Assembly: GCA_041609895.1 (NCBI GenBank)
Contig: JBFIPX010000005.1
Location: 1-45,951 of the forward strand
DNA: 45,951 nt
Reading direction: 5' to 3'
Source of the DNA: JAHHLP01 sp041609895
Lineage (GTDB): Bacteria; Bacteroidota; Rhodothermia; Rhodothermales; JABDKH01
Shown: positions 16,345 through 25,376 of the stretch, one piece after another
Position numbering within the stretch: the stretch's first letter is position 1
Layout of the letters: the number at the start of each line of letters is the position of its first letter
The notes under the pieces: generated by a model
Databases searched by the model: none
What the model saw: only the letters and a program-made list of their open reading frames with translations
What the model was told of the DNA's origin: nothing
Translations under genes and position numbers: made by a program

Positions 16345-16946
16345 CCGAACGCTTTGGTCTGTGGGCTTTCTACACGCTGGCCCGCTGAAATGGAGCGAAG
16401 CACGTCCCGGATATACTGTTTCGAGACGCGTGACGGGTCTCCCGGACTGTCGTCGATGCCACCAACATAGACCAGCGTCCGGTTCTCATCGAAAACAAAT
16501 GCATGCGGAGCCCGTGACGCCCCGAACGCGCGAGCCAGCGCCGACTTGGAATCGGTCAGGTAGTGAGAAGCAATACGGTTTGCCTTGAAATAGCCGGCCG
16601 ATGCGGCTGCATTCTCATCCGGGAAAGCGCCACCATCGTTCGAATTAACTAAAATAAATGCATTATCTGAACTAGATAATTCGTTGTACAGCTTAGATAT
16701 ACGGTCTTGATACCTTGACGTCCACGGGCACCGATTGCTCCAGAATAGAATCACCGTCGACGCCGAGCCGGCAAGATCTCTTAGCACAACACTTTTCCCC
16801 GATTCGTCGATGAGTTGAATGCTCTGTCCCGGCATAGGGGATCCCAGAGGAATTTCCGCGGTCTGCGCGCTAGCGTCGGTAACCGGGAAGGCCAGAAAGG
16901 ACACCAGGAGGACGGGGATGATACCGCAGCAAGCACGATTTCTCAT
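16320..16946 (-). CDS. Secreted thioredoxin-fold (AhpC/TSA-like) protein with a single-Cys active site
   Basis: 208 residues: signal peptide (about 1-28, ending VTDASAQ), then a peroxiredoxin/TlpA-like fold. Markers are GSPMPGQSIQLIDESGKSVVLRDLAG, VILFWSNRCPWTSRYQD and the cis-Pro segment GASRAPHAFVFDENRTLVYVGGID (in blocks). The active-site motif is CPWT with Cys73 only, so the usual resolving CxxC is absent. A second Cys (C202) sits in the C-terminal FGCMIRF, matching a subgroup whose C-terminal GCxI motif may act as partner. It is likely periplasmic, and redox function is inferred. It overlaps the start of the LuxE-like gene by 25 bases and lies 120 bases downstream of the hybrid-kinase gene. 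Confidence 0.86.
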   Translation of the reverse strand: MRNRACCGIIPVLLVSFLAFPVTDASAQTAEIPLGSPMPGQSIQLIDESGKSVVLRDLAGSASTVILFWSNRCPWTSRYQDRISKLYNELSSSDNAFILVNSNDGGAFPDENAAASAGYFKANRIASHYLTDSKSALARAFGASRAPHAFVFDENRTLVYVGGIDDSPGDPSRVSKQYIRDVLRSISAGQRVESPQTKAFGCMIRFVQ

Positions 16947-17050
16947 CGCAAGCAGAACCTGTTAAGTGACACAACAGCCTATGGTACAGTGGCTGCATCG
17001 TGCGGTTTCAACAGGGGAGCGCCGACCCTTGCCGATACGGAGGGTACGGC

Positions 17051-17063
17051 AGAGCCAGGCTCT
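17051..17063 (-). other. Short perfect inverted repeat just past the hybrid-kinase stop
   Basis: AGAGCC-A-GGCTCT lies four bases beyond the end of the hybrid-kinase gene, flanked by GGC/GCC that could extend the stem around a one-base bulge. There is no following T-run, so it is at best a weak 3'-end structure. Confidence 0.3.
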
Positions 17064-17066
17064 TGC

Positions 17067-19811
17067 CTATGCGGACTTCCTGTAGTACGGCGACTCCTCA
17101 GGGAGATCATCCACGAAGTCGTCTTCCTCGTCATCGATGGCGATCCGTTCCGCCATGATCTTGCTTAGCAGATTCAGCAGTTCGTTTCGCCGATACGGCT
17201 TCGCGAGGAAGTGATCAAACCCGTCAGACAGAACCTGGGACTTGTCGACGCGACGTCCAGCCTCTTCGAGGGCAAGAAACGCCACGTTCTTGTAGGACGG
17301 TCGCGAACGGATCTTTTCAACCACGTCCACGACAGCGCGGTACCCCGAAAGTCCTAAATCCACGAGTACTACGTCATAAGTTTCCCTTCGCGACTGCCGA
17401 TAGAGCGCCTCTATGTCCTCTGCGACGTCTATCCTGAAATAGTCCTGCAGTACGTAACGAACCATCATGTGTACGTCCACGCTGTCCTCTGCAAGCAAGA
17501 GCTTGGGCAACGCAGAGTCTTTCCGGCCGCTCTTCGGGAAAGCACGAGGAAGAGAAACCAGGAACATGCTGCCTTCCTTATCACTCTCCATTTCGATCTG
17601 TCCATTCATCAGATCGACAAGACGTTTCGTGATTCCAAGGCCGATGCCTGCTCCTCGCAGACCCGATGAGGCGTCGAAGTCGTCCTGACTCAGATCGTCG
17701 ATCGAGCCGGGTACGAGATCCGTATCTATACCCATACCGGTATCCAGGACCCTCACGTTGACCTTCTCGTCATCCTCGTCCACCTCTACGATTACACCGC
17801 CCGCGTCGGTGTACTTGATGGAGTTGTCTACGAGACTCTGAACGACGCGAGTGAGGCAACCCTGATCCGCTCGAGTCAGGATCTCTGTTTCGCTAGCCTC
17901 GATCTTGAGGAATAGGCCCTTCTCCTGTGCATTCTCACGCGACTCGTCGAGTATCTGTGTAATTTCATCGACGATGTTCAAGACCTGAGGATTAAGATCG
18001 AACTCATTGTTACTTAATCCGGCCAGATCCAGAACCGCGTTGAGCGTGTTCATGAGTCGTCGACCGTTTCGTTCGATCAAGCCGACAAATTCGCGCTGTT
18101 CGTCCGAGACTTCGCCCTGTAGGATCTCGGCAAACCCGATGATGCCGGTGATCGGCTTTCGAAACTCCTGATTGATGTTTTCGAGGAACGCCTCCTTGAG
18201 TTGGCCCACCTTGTCGACCTCGCCTCTGGCTTGGTCGAGATGCGAACGAGCCGCTCTAAGCTCTGTGATGTCGACGGCGTACGACGCAACGGCAGCCACT
18301 TCCCCGCTCGGACCAAAGGCGACCGGGACGTACGAGCGCAAAAAGTACCGAGTCTCATTTCGCAGTTCGATTTCCTCTTCGAAGTCGATCTGCTCCTCGG
18401 AGCTGATAGCGCGTCGCCGGTGGGCGCGCCTCCTAAGCGCAACCTCGGTCGGAATTCCGAGCCGTCGACACAACTCAAGGTCCGACTTTCCATTCAGCCA
18501 GTCGCCTGAAATGTCGCCGAATCCGACTTTGTCATTCGCGTGGACATACTTGCCTGACGGCGTAAGGACGGCCACCTCCATGGGTACACCGTTCAACAGG
18601 TCCTCGTGGAACTGCTTGAATTCCGATACAGTCTGCATGTGACGGGAGATGTCGTGCAGCGTCGCCACGACAAACTCGTTCCGGCCAAACCGGACACGCG
18701 ACAATAGGACCTCAACCTCCACGTCTCCGACCTCTTCGTTCCACACACCGGCGATAAACGACTCGATCGAGCCCACCTTGAGGCGGTCGGTGATGACGCC
18801 CAGATCTTCTCCGTCATCGACCTTCAGGAACTGCTTGAGCCTACGGAAGCGAATCTGAGTTCGGGATTGTCTGAGAAGCCGACACGCAGCTTTGTTCGCG
18901 TCAATCACTTTAAGTTTTGGATCAGCAACGACCATCGGCGTGCCGACTTGCTCGAAGAGAGCCTTGTACTGCCTTTCCCTTGACTTGAGGGTTCCTTTCA
19001 GCCTTTTCCCAAGCGAGAGTAGAATAAAGCTGAGAAGGCCTATTCCGATGCCGCCTATCCACGGGTAGTAGCTTGGAGGCACAAGTACGCGCTCCAGATC
19101 GGAATCGGACCGCGTGTAGATTTGATAGGAAAAGGGATCGTCTTCCCGGTAGAAGTCAAGAACGCCTCGGGCTCTGATATAGTCGCCCGGTGCAGAAGTC
19201 CAAGCGATCGAGCGAGGGCTCCGGTTGTCTATTCTGACTGCTACGGGACCCCCCTTGCGATTCAGAAGCAAGTAGGTTCCGTTCGCATCCGCCGCCCTGC
19301 TGACAACGTAGCCTTCAACTTTCGTTATAAGGCCGATATACGGAGTCAAATTCGGGTCCTTGCCAGGAGATTCAATTTCAGGAAGAATCGTGCGGTTGGT
19401 TGAGACTACCTCGAGTTGGTCAATCTCGAGGAACATTCGTCGCGCTTCGCGTCGCACGATTCCTTGGATCCGGACGCTGTCACCGTATACGATCTCGCGT
19501 CCTCCCTGAACATCGTCGACACGAATTCCACCTGTTGCATCCTGGATGTAGGCGCTGTTGAAACGCGGCGACATCATCTTCCCGAGACTGACGCGGCCCG
19601 AAATGACCACCCGTTCTCCGAGCCGGTCTGGCCTACTGTCCCCGTTGTAGTCCTTGAAGAGATCAGCAACGACCACACGTTGCGCACCAGTGTCCGACTG
19701 AGCTAGAACAGGCGAGCTAGTCGAGACCACTACGGCCGCAATGGCGACACACAGGAGACGTCGAATTCCTGAAGGCACTGAGATTTGATTCTGTCGCGGT
19801 CGAAGTGGCAT
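17067..19811 (-). CDS. Hybrid PAS sensor histidine-kinase-like protein with receiver domain, H-box His replaced by Gln
   Basis: 914 residues from ATG 19811 (a TTG at 19850 adds 13). Order: signal peptide ending VLAQ; a periplasmic region with OB-fold-like strands (VVISGRVSLGKMMSP, AYIQDATGGIRVDD, GLITKVEGYVV); a transmembrane helix about 258-275; a basic linker; two PAS domains (from YKALFEQVGTPMVVADPK, and from LLNGVPMEVAVLTPSGKY); a DHp-like helix pair; HATPase_c with DNSIKYT, DTGMGID and GAGIGLGI; and a C-terminal receiver. The H-box reads FLENINQEFRKPITG: Gln (codon 18168-18170, residue 548) replaces the phospho-acceptor His. The receiver keeps its acidic pair, D818 (VLVDLGLSG) and Lys (LAKPY), but has Glu849 where Thr/Ser is usual. 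ATP-binding boxes look intact. Probably a pseudokinase-type signalling protein; its partner is unknown. Confidence 0.87.
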   Translation of the reverse strand: MPLRPRQNQISVPSGIRRLLCVAIAAVVVSTSSPVLAQSDTGAQRVVVADLFKDYNGDSRPDRLGERVVISGRVSLGKMMSPRFNSAYIQDATGGIRVDDVQGGREIVYGDSVRIQGIVRREARRMFLEIDQLEVVSTNRTILPEIESPGKDPNLTPYIGLITKVEGYVVSRAADANGTYLLLNRKGGPVAVRIDNRSPRSIAWTSAPGDYIRARGVLDFYREDDPFSYQIYTRSDSDLERVLVPPSYYPWIGGIGIGLLSFILLSLGKRLKGTLKSRERQYKALFEQVGTPMVVADPKLKVIDANKAACRLLRQSRTQIRFRRLKQFLKVDDGEDLGVITDRLKVGSIESFIAGVWNEEVGDVEVEVLLSRVRFGRNEFVVATLHDISRHMQTVSEFKQFHEDLLNGVPMEVAVLTPSGKYVHANDKVGFGDISGDWLNGKSDLELCRRLGIPTEVALRRRAHRRRAISSEEQIDFEEEIELRNETRYFLRSYVPVAFGPSGEVAAVASYAVDITELRAARSHLDQARGEVDKVGQLKEAFLENINQEFRKPITGIIGFAEILQGEVSDEQREFVGLIERNGRRLMNTLNAVLDLAGLSNNEFDLNPQVLNIVDEITQILDESRENAQEKGLFLKIEASETEILTRADQGCLTRVVQSLVDNSIKYTDAGGVIVEVDEDDEKVNVRVLDTGMGIDTDLVPGSIDDLSQDDFDASSGLRGAGIGLGITKRLVDLMNGQIEMESDKEGSMFLVSLPRAFPKSGRKDSALPKLLLAEDSVDVHMMVRYVLQDYFRIDVAEDIEALYRQSRRETYDVVLVDLGLSGYRAVVDVVEKIRSRPSYKNVAFLALEEAGRRVDKSQVLSDGFDHFLAKPYRRNELLNLLSKIMAERIAIDDEEDDFVDDLPEESPYYRKSA

Positions 19812-19852
19812 CGCGGCACAAAGACGACCACGGAGTTTGATAACTGGCAATA

Positions 19853-19873
19853 CGCCGATCGTTTGTATCGGCG
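19853..19873 (-). other. Hairpin between the symporter and hybrid-kinase genes
   Basis: Perfect inverted repeat CGCCGAT/ATCGGCG (19853-19859 and 19867-19873) around a 7-base loop, between the symporter stop (19917) and the kinase ATG (19811). No T-run follows in the direction of transcription. It could be an intergenic attenuator or a processing stem, or contribute to 3'-end formation of the symporter message. Confidence 0.4.
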
Positions 19874-19916
19874 CGGGACTCGTAAACTTGAGCCCCTGCC
19901 GGGCTGCCGGGCCGCG

Positions 19917-21401
19917 CTAAACCCTTGTGCGACGCACCATCCAGCGATTCAGGAGTATTAGAATCGCCATCACGGCACCCCACTGCACAAGGCACGTCAT
20001 AACACTGTATGGGTCCGTGGGGTCGAACCACGTGTCCGGCGCATAGACAGAAGCAGCAAGATATAGCCACCACGCGAGGAGTATGATCGCCTGAAGAGGG
20101 ATGAGGTACTGAATCACGTACCCCCACGGACGACCAGCCTTCCAGTCGCCCGGAATGTTGTCGATGATCTCGCTTCGAAATCTTTGCGCTCCGTACCGGA
20201 TTACGGCGAACGCTACAAAGGCTCCGGATATCATGAGGGCGACGCCCCACACGAAATCCTGGTTGCCAAGGAACTCCAGGTTGATCGCAGAGGGAATACC
20301 AAGAACGAAAGCAGATACACCGACAAACGCGATGGCCCGCGTTCGGTCCAGGCCGGCGTCGACAAACACCCGAGTGGCCAGCTCGATCATCGAAATGAGC
20401 GAGCTGAATGCGGCGAACGAGAGCCCGAGAAAAAACAGGCTGGCAAGCAAGCCGCCTGCCGGCATCCGGGCAAACAGCTGCGGCATCCAGATAAAAGTCA
20501 GACCCGTGGAAGCCGGACCGCTCGACCTCATGATTTCGAGGACTTCGGGCTTAGTCATCTCTGCGCCGAGAATGGCGAAGACTGTACCGAAGATCGTGAC
20601 CGCCGCTGCCAGCGACACGAGGTTGTTACCCAAGCCGGTGATGACTGCGTTCTTTACGACCCCGTGGCGACTCTGCATATAGGCGCCATACGTCAGGATT
20701 AGTCCCCAACCTGCACCAGTGTCCCACGCGTTTTGCGTCAACGCCTCGAGCCAGATTCTCGGTCGGGTCAGAGTCTGCCAATCCGGAGTGAAGAGGAACG
20801 CAAGCCCGGAATCGGAGCCGGCCAGTGTGACAGACCTCACAAGTGAGATGACGACGATGAGGAGCAGGGCTGGAATGAGAATCTTGTTCGCTCGCTCTAT
20901 CGAGGATATTCCCTTCCACACAACCAAACCGCCGAGACACATCGCAAATGCATGGAAGACGACAGGGAAGCCGCCGCCTTGAAAACCGTCCCAGATTGCC
21001 TGCGCCGAGTCCGTCGAGATTGGCAGCGGGTTGAAGGTCATTTTGATGAAGTAGTACACACACCACCCCGCGACGACCGAGTAGTAAAACATGATCGCCG
21101 TCGCAACGAACCCAACGAAGGCTCCCATCCAGGCGAAGCGGTCGCCTGCGGTCTTGATGAAGGTGCCTACCACGCCCTTTCGGCCTTTGCGGCCGAGGGC
21201 ATATTCTGCAATAATGAGGGGGATGCTCCACGCGAACAGGAAGATGATCCACGCAACCAGAAAAGCTCCGGCACCGTCGTCGCCGCTATTTTGCGCCGCA
21301 ATCCGCGGGAACCGCCAGATATTTCCGGTGCCTACGGCGATGCCAAGTACGCTCAGCAGTAGCCCCAGACGAGAAGAAAACCTGCTTTCTGAATGCTGCA
21401 T
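19917..21401 (-). CDS. Sodium:neurotransmitter symporter (NSS/LeuT) family transporter
   Basis: 494 residues with about twelve hydrophobic segments. TM1 carries the family hallmark with the unwound ion/substrate site: LGLLLSVLGIAVGTGNIWRFPRIAAQN, where GNIWRFP corresponds to the LeuT GNFWRFP stretch (blocks shown for recognition). TM3 includes MFYYSVVAGWCVYYF, and TM6 NAWDTGAGWGLILTYGAYM, matching LeuT FFTLSLGFGAIITYASY-like geometry. It should import an amino acid or amine with Na+. The TM1-TM2 junction carries the slightly unusual SGDDGAGAF in place of ENGGGAF. It lies 13 bases downstream of the penicillin-acylase-family gene, so the two may be cotranscribed, fitting uptake of an amine or amino acid released by an amidohydrolase. 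Confidence 0.93.
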   Translation of the reverse strand: MQHSESRFSSRLGLLLSVLGIAVGTGNIWRFPRIAAQNSGDDGAGAFLVAWIIFLFAWSIPLIIAEYALGRKGRKGVVGTFIKTAGDRFAWMGAFVGFVATAIMFYYSVVAGWCVYYFIKMTFNPLPISTDSAQAIWDGFQGGGFPVVFHAFAMCLGGLVVWKGISSIERANKILIPALLLIVVISLVRSVTLAGSDSGLAFLFTPDWQTLTRPRIWLEALTQNAWDTGAGWGLILTYGAYMQSRHGVVKNAVITGLGNNLVSLAAAVTIFGTVFAILGAEMTKPEVLEIMRSSGPASTGLTFIWMPQLFARMPAGGLLASLFFLGLSFAAFSSLISMIELATRVFVDAGLDRTRAIAFVGVSAFVLGIPSAINLEFLGNQDFVWGVALMISGAFVAFAVIRYGAQRFRSEIIDNIPGDWKAGRPWGYVIQYLIPLQAIILLAWWLYLAASVYAPDTWFDPTDPYSVMTCLVQWGAVMAILILLNRWMVRRTRV

Positions 21402-21414
21402 ATGACGATTGTGG

Positions 21415-23844
21415 CTACGGCGTCATTCGAGTCCGCGAACTGAGGTCGCGCGATGCAAAATAGTCGGGGTCGGTCGGATTGTGGAGTCGGAAGTGGTCGA
21501 AGTTCAAATAGGCCTGAACGTGCAAGTCATAGAAAGGACTAAAGGGGTTGCCAGAAGCGCCCCCTGGATATACTCCGAAGCCGATCGGAGGCGACGATGA
21601 GAGATCTACGACCACGCGCCAGCTCGCGCTATGTGTAGCAAGCCGCCCCGCTGCCGGCGAGAGCGTCTCGGACGTTCCAGGGTACGTGAACGGTCCCCGA
21701 CCGAGGGACGAGAATCGGGGCGACGAGATCAAATGCCGGAAGATGATTCGGTGGGCAGAGCCCCAGTCACTCCCGGCCTCGCCGCTCAGATCTTGCGCAG
21801 CAGCTTCCAGTGAGCGACACAACAGGTCACGGACTGTCTCAACCTCGGGCGTTGCAACAATATCGGCCCATTTGCTTGAGACATCGCCTGTAAGCAGCCG
21901 GTACAACTGCGCGACGTAAGGTGCCTTTGCGTCAAGCTCCGGTTCGTCCCAGGCGAGCCGCGACAGCGCGGCCAGCCACGTATCATAAGCTAGCGGCTCG
22001 GTTGCGTCAGCCCGCATGTCGCCGTCCCAGTTTGCGAGCTCGATTCGCAGCGCATCAGCCTCTAATATTTCACATTGGAGATCGGCAATTGTTGAGGTGA
22101 GGTGTCTGGCGTGCACTGCAACCACGTCGGCCTGGTATCTCTTGAAGTCATCGACCGAATGGGTCGCACGTTCGCGAAGCAGTTCATTGATCCGCAGTCC
22201 GCGGTAGGCCGTTCGCCAGTCATGTCCCATGTAGTGTGGATACCAGTATCCGGCCGGTTCCTGATTCGCCGACGCGAGATATCCCTGGGATGGGTTGGAC
22301 TCGAAAGGCAATTCCTCAAACGGTACACGGCCCGACCAAACACGCTGATCAGGCTCGCGCTTCACCAGCCCGGCACCGTCGCCTTGTTCGCGAATCGGCA
22401 GTAGACCGGTGGACCGAATCGCTATGTTGCCCGCAACGTCCGCAAACAGGATGTTTTGCATTGGCGTATCCCAGAGTCGCACCGCCTCCTCGAACTGATC
22501 CATGCTTCGGGCGTGACCCATACGCCATATTGCTTCCAGCGTCCTGCTCGAATCATGCCCGACCCAGCGCAGTGCAATTGCACTATCTCCCGCTCGCAAG
22601 ACTGGTCCCCAGGGAGTATGAGCAAATGTGTCGACGCGCGCCTCCGCCCCACGAACGGCGATCGTGTCCACGACGAGATCGAGTTCGTTCCAGCCATCAG
22701 TCGTCTGATAACGGGTGCCCGTTGCGTCCAGCTGTAGCGCTACATGATCGATCTGATCTGCACCTGTGTTGGTAAAGGCCCACGCCAGATCCGCGTTGAA
22801 AGCCTCGACAAGTCCAGGCGCGCCGGGCACCGTTACGCCGTACAGGTTCATTTCCGGGGTTACGATGTGCGCCTCATACCATATCGCAGGCAGACTTACT
22901 CGCAAATGCATGTCGCCAGCCAGGATGGGCGATCCGGTCGCGGACTTCCTACCGGCCACTGCCCAGTTGTTGGAACCGCGGCCGGGTACGAATCCGATCC
23001 CCAGGGTCTCCGACGTTAGATCAAAACCCTTTTGTAGTTCAGCCGCCGAAGAGCCGGTGAGAGAAAAAGCCGGCGACCCGACGGATGAAAGATCCGACTC
23101 ACTCTCTGCGTCCGGCGTTGGAATGATCGGATCGTTTAACGCGGCATGTTGCGGATACAGTTCTTCATAGTCTTCCGGGCTCAAGGCCGACCGGAGCGTT
23201 CCGTAAAGAGCTTCGTCAGTGCGAAACGTGAGATCGTACGTCATGAACTGAAGCACGCGGGCTACCTGAAGGGCCGAGCACCTATCGGGTCGATAACCCA
23301 GCAGTCTCATCTCGAATGGAAGGTCGCGTTCGCCGAGGCCGTCGATGTAGGCGTTCACGCCGGCACAGTACCATTCGACCAGATCCGACTCCACACCATT
23401 CTCCTCGAGAATGCGGTCCGCATTTTTTCGTGCACCTAAATCCATACCTATCGTGCGCATGAATCGGTCGGTAGCCAGCGCACTTGGACCCAGTACGGCT
23501 GACAGTCTGCCGGACGCCACTCTGGGAATAAAGTCGAGTTGGAAGAGGCGGTCCTGCGCCACCAGATAGCCAAGAGCCATCATCGCGTCTCGGTCGGTAT
23601 GTGCAAAGATGTGCGGAACACCCCTTTCGTCGCGGATGACCTCTACCTCGTCGCCGATTGACCGAAATCTGACCGATGACTCCGACGGGTATGTCGCGGT
23701 GCGCGCAGTTCGGTACAGTCCATCAACAGGGTCCAGTAACCTGCCGATTGCCGGACCATTCGACATCACACCCGACAGCGCGAGCAGTACTGCCGCCGAC
23801 AGCGCGACAGACGCCAGAAGCCGAATCAGATCACCCGCCGACAT
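21415..23844 (-). CDS. Penicillin acylase family Ntn hydrolase
   Basis: 809 residues from ATG 23844, preceded by AGAGGAA about 8 bases upstream; an ATG at 23883 is less well placed. The N-terminus is a hydrophobic signal/anchor (LASVALSAAVLLALSGVM). The alpha-chain motif VEVIRDERGVPHIFAHTDRDAMMALGYLVAQDRLFQLDF is cut here to its core, GVPHIFA and AQDRLFQLD. The autoproteolysis/nucleophile site is GRGSNNWAVAGR (Ser codon 22972-22974, about residue 291), followed by GDMHLRVSLPAIWYE and VPGAPGLVEAFN. The single precursor would be cleaved into two chains in the periplasm. Substrates in this family range from acyl-homoserine lactones to aculeacin-like lipopeptides; quorum-quenching is possible but unproven. 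It overlaps the ParA stop by 14 bases and is followed closely by the symporter. Confidence 0.92.
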   Translation of the reverse strand: MSAGDLIRLLASVALSAAVLLALSGVMSNGPAIGRLLDPVDGLYRTARTATYPSESSVRFRSIGDEVEVIRDERGVPHIFAHTDRDAMMALGYLVAQDRLFQLDFIPRVASGRLSAVLGPSALATDRFMRTIGMDLGARKNADRILEENGVESDLVEWYCAGVNAYIDGLGERDLPFEMRLLGYRPDRCSALQVARVLQFMTYDLTFRTDEALYGTLRSALSPEDYEELYPQHAALNDPIIPTPDAESESDLSSVGSPAFSLTGSSAAELQKGFDLTSETLGIGFVPGRGSNNWAVAGRKSATGSPILAGDMHLRVSLPAIWYEAHIVTPEMNLYGVTVPGAPGLVEAFNADLAWAFTNTGADQIDHVALQLDATGTRYQTTDGWNELDLVVDTIAVRGAEARVDTFAHTPWGPVLRAGDSAIALRWVGHDSSRTLEAIWRMGHARSMDQFEEAVRLWDTPMQNILFADVAGNIAIRSTGLLPIREQGDGAGLVKREPDQRVWSGRVPFEELPFESNPSQGYLASANQEPAGYWYPHYMGHDWRTAYRGLRINELLRERATHSVDDFKRYQADVVAVHARHLTSTIADLQCEILEADALRIELANWDGDMRADATEPLAYDTWLAALSRLAWDEPELDAKAPYVAQLYRLLTGDVSSKWADIVATPEVETVRDLLCRSLEAAAQDLSGEAGSDWGSAHRIIFRHLISSPRFSSLGRGPFTYPGTSETLSPAAGRLATHSASWRVVVDLSSSPPIGFGVYPGGASGNPFSPFYDLHVQAYLNFDHFRLHNPTDPDYFASRDLSSRTRMTP

Positions 23845-24646
23845 GCGAGTATTCCTCTGTTGCGCCCGGCCCATGCTCGGCATTCGTGCCTGCCTCGATT
23901 ATCGTAAGCATCTCATCGGTGAGGTTGGCGTAGTCGATGGCTCCGCGGGAACCGGACTCGTGGTCGAAAACGGTTGTGCCATCTGAATAGGACTGGGACA
24001 GCACGGCACTTGTCCGAATTTCACTGCGTAAGACCCGCGCTCCATACTTCTGACGCAGATACGTGCGGAATGCCTGGTGCGATCTCTTTCGAGCATCCAC
24101 CTGCGTCAATACCAGCCTCGGCTCCATCATGTCTGGATTCAAACGATTGCGAACCGTCTCCACGGTAGCGAAACACTGTTCGCCTCCGATCACGGGCTGG
24201 TATTCCGGAGCGATGGGAATGACGACCAGGTCAGCTGCTACGAGAGCGCCCAGACTATAGGCGGTTACGGCTGCCGCCGTATCGATCAGTACCGCGTCGT
24301 ATTCGAGTGACGCATCGTTCAGCGATTCTCGCACCCACAACACATCCGAGGCCTTGGATAAGCTCCTCAGAAATTTCGGTGCTCTGGAGGACGAAGGAAG
24401 AAGGTCGAACCACTGAAGCCTCTCACACATCTCGGTGGCGAGAACGTGGTCCGAATTGAAGAGCGCGAGCGAGGACGACTCCTCGGACGGCTCCGGCACT
24501 CCGACCATCCGTGTCAGGAAACACTGAGGGTCAAGGTCGACGACCAACACCCTTCGACCCGACATTCCGAGAGCTGCCGCAACGCAAAGAGCAGAAGTGG
24601 TCTTTCCGGTACCCCCTTTGTGGTTTGCGAACGTGAGAACGGTCAT
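23831..24646 (-). CDS. Orphan ParA/Soj-type ATPase
   Basis: 271 residues from ATG 24646; a TTG at 24667 precedes it by seven codons. The deviant Walker A is HKGGTGKTTS, with the signature Lys of the ParA/MinD group. The Walker A' strand is VLVVDLDPQCFLTRM and Walker B-like is YDAVLIDTAAAVTAYSLGAL, where the usual P of DTPP is A. VIPIAPEYQPVIGGEQ follows. No ParB gene or parS-like repeats lie nearby, so chromosome segregation by a ParAB pair is not indicated. Positioning of a protein cargo is possible. It is divergent from maf across about 110 bases and overlaps the downstream acylase gene. Confidence 0.87.
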   Translation of the reverse strand: MTVLTFANHKGGTGKTTSALCVAAALGMSGRRVLVVDLDPQCFLTRMVGVPEPSEESSSLALFNSDHVLATEMCERLQWFDLLPSSSRAPKFLRSLSKASDVLWVRESLNDASLEYDAVLIDTAAAVTAYSLGALVAADLVVIPIAPEYQPVIGGEQCFATVETVRNRLNPDMMEPRLVLTQVDARKRSHQAFRTYLRQKYGARVLRSEIRTSAVLSQSYSDGTTVFDHESGSRGAIDYANLTDEMLTIIEAGTNAEHGPGATEEYSHVGG

Positions 24647-24755
24647 AAGCTCGGTGTGGTGAGACAATTGAAGTTAGGTTCACGTTGATCCCGAAGTCAA
24701 TTCAGACGTTAGTGTCTACGCTCAGCTTTATATTCGGCCACCTAACGAATAAGCG

Positions 24756-25376
24756 ATGGTTTCAGGAATACAGTTTGTACTCGCCTCTGGCTCGCCTCGA
24801 AGAGCGCGACTGCTCTCGTCGTTGGGAATGAACTTTGACATCGTTCCTGCACAGGTTAGTGAGGAGGTTGATGCTCCGATGCCTCCGGCGGAGATTGTCG
24901 AACGGCTAGCGCTGCGAAAGGCCCGCTACGTAGCACGCGATTACCCCGATGCTCTTGTTTTGGGAGCGGACACCATTGTGACCATTGGAGACACGATCTT
25001 AAACAAGCCTGACGGTCCCGCGGATGCTGAGCGGATGCTTGGTAAACTGAGCGGCAAGAGTCATAGGGTATTTACGGGAGTTGCGCTCGTACACGCCGCG
25101 ACACAAAAAGAGGTCGTTTCTTTTGAATCCACTCGCGTCACCTTCACCAGCATGACCAAGGATGAGATCCGCGCTTACGTTGCCGGCGGATCGCCGCTCG
25201 ATAAGGCCGGTGCCTACGGCATACAGGACGATCTTGGCGCGGCGTTCGTCTCCAAAATTGAAGGCGACTACTACTGCGTGATGGGCCTGCCGGTGCATCG
25301 GCTCTACACGATGCTAAAATCGGATTTTTCCCAGTACGTTTCGCTGGAATCGCGACTCAGTCACATCGACTCATGA
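24756..25376 (+). CDS. maf: Maf-like nucleotide pyrophosphatase
   Basis: 206 residues with the full Maf signature: LASGSPRRARLLSSLGM at the N-terminus, the acidic EEVD, VLGADTIVTIGDTILNKP and SHRVFTGVALV. The C-terminal blocks are GSPLDKAGAYGIQD and IEGDYYCVMGLPV. These enzymes hydrolyse non-canonical nucleoside triphosphates such as dTTP/UTP or m5UTP analogues to the monophosphates. The last four bases overlap the downstream amidotransferase start (ATGA), implying coupling. Confidence 0.94.
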   Translation: MVSGIQFVLASGSPRRARLLSSLGMNFDIVPAQVSEEVDAPMPPAEIVERLALRKARYVARDYPDALVLGADTIVTIGDTILNKPDGPADAERMLGKLSGKSHRVFTGVALVHAATQKEVVSFESTRVTFTSMTKDEIRAYVAGGSPLDKAGAYGIQDDLGAAFVSKIEGDYYCVMGLPVHRLYTMLKSDFSQYVSLESRLSHIDS

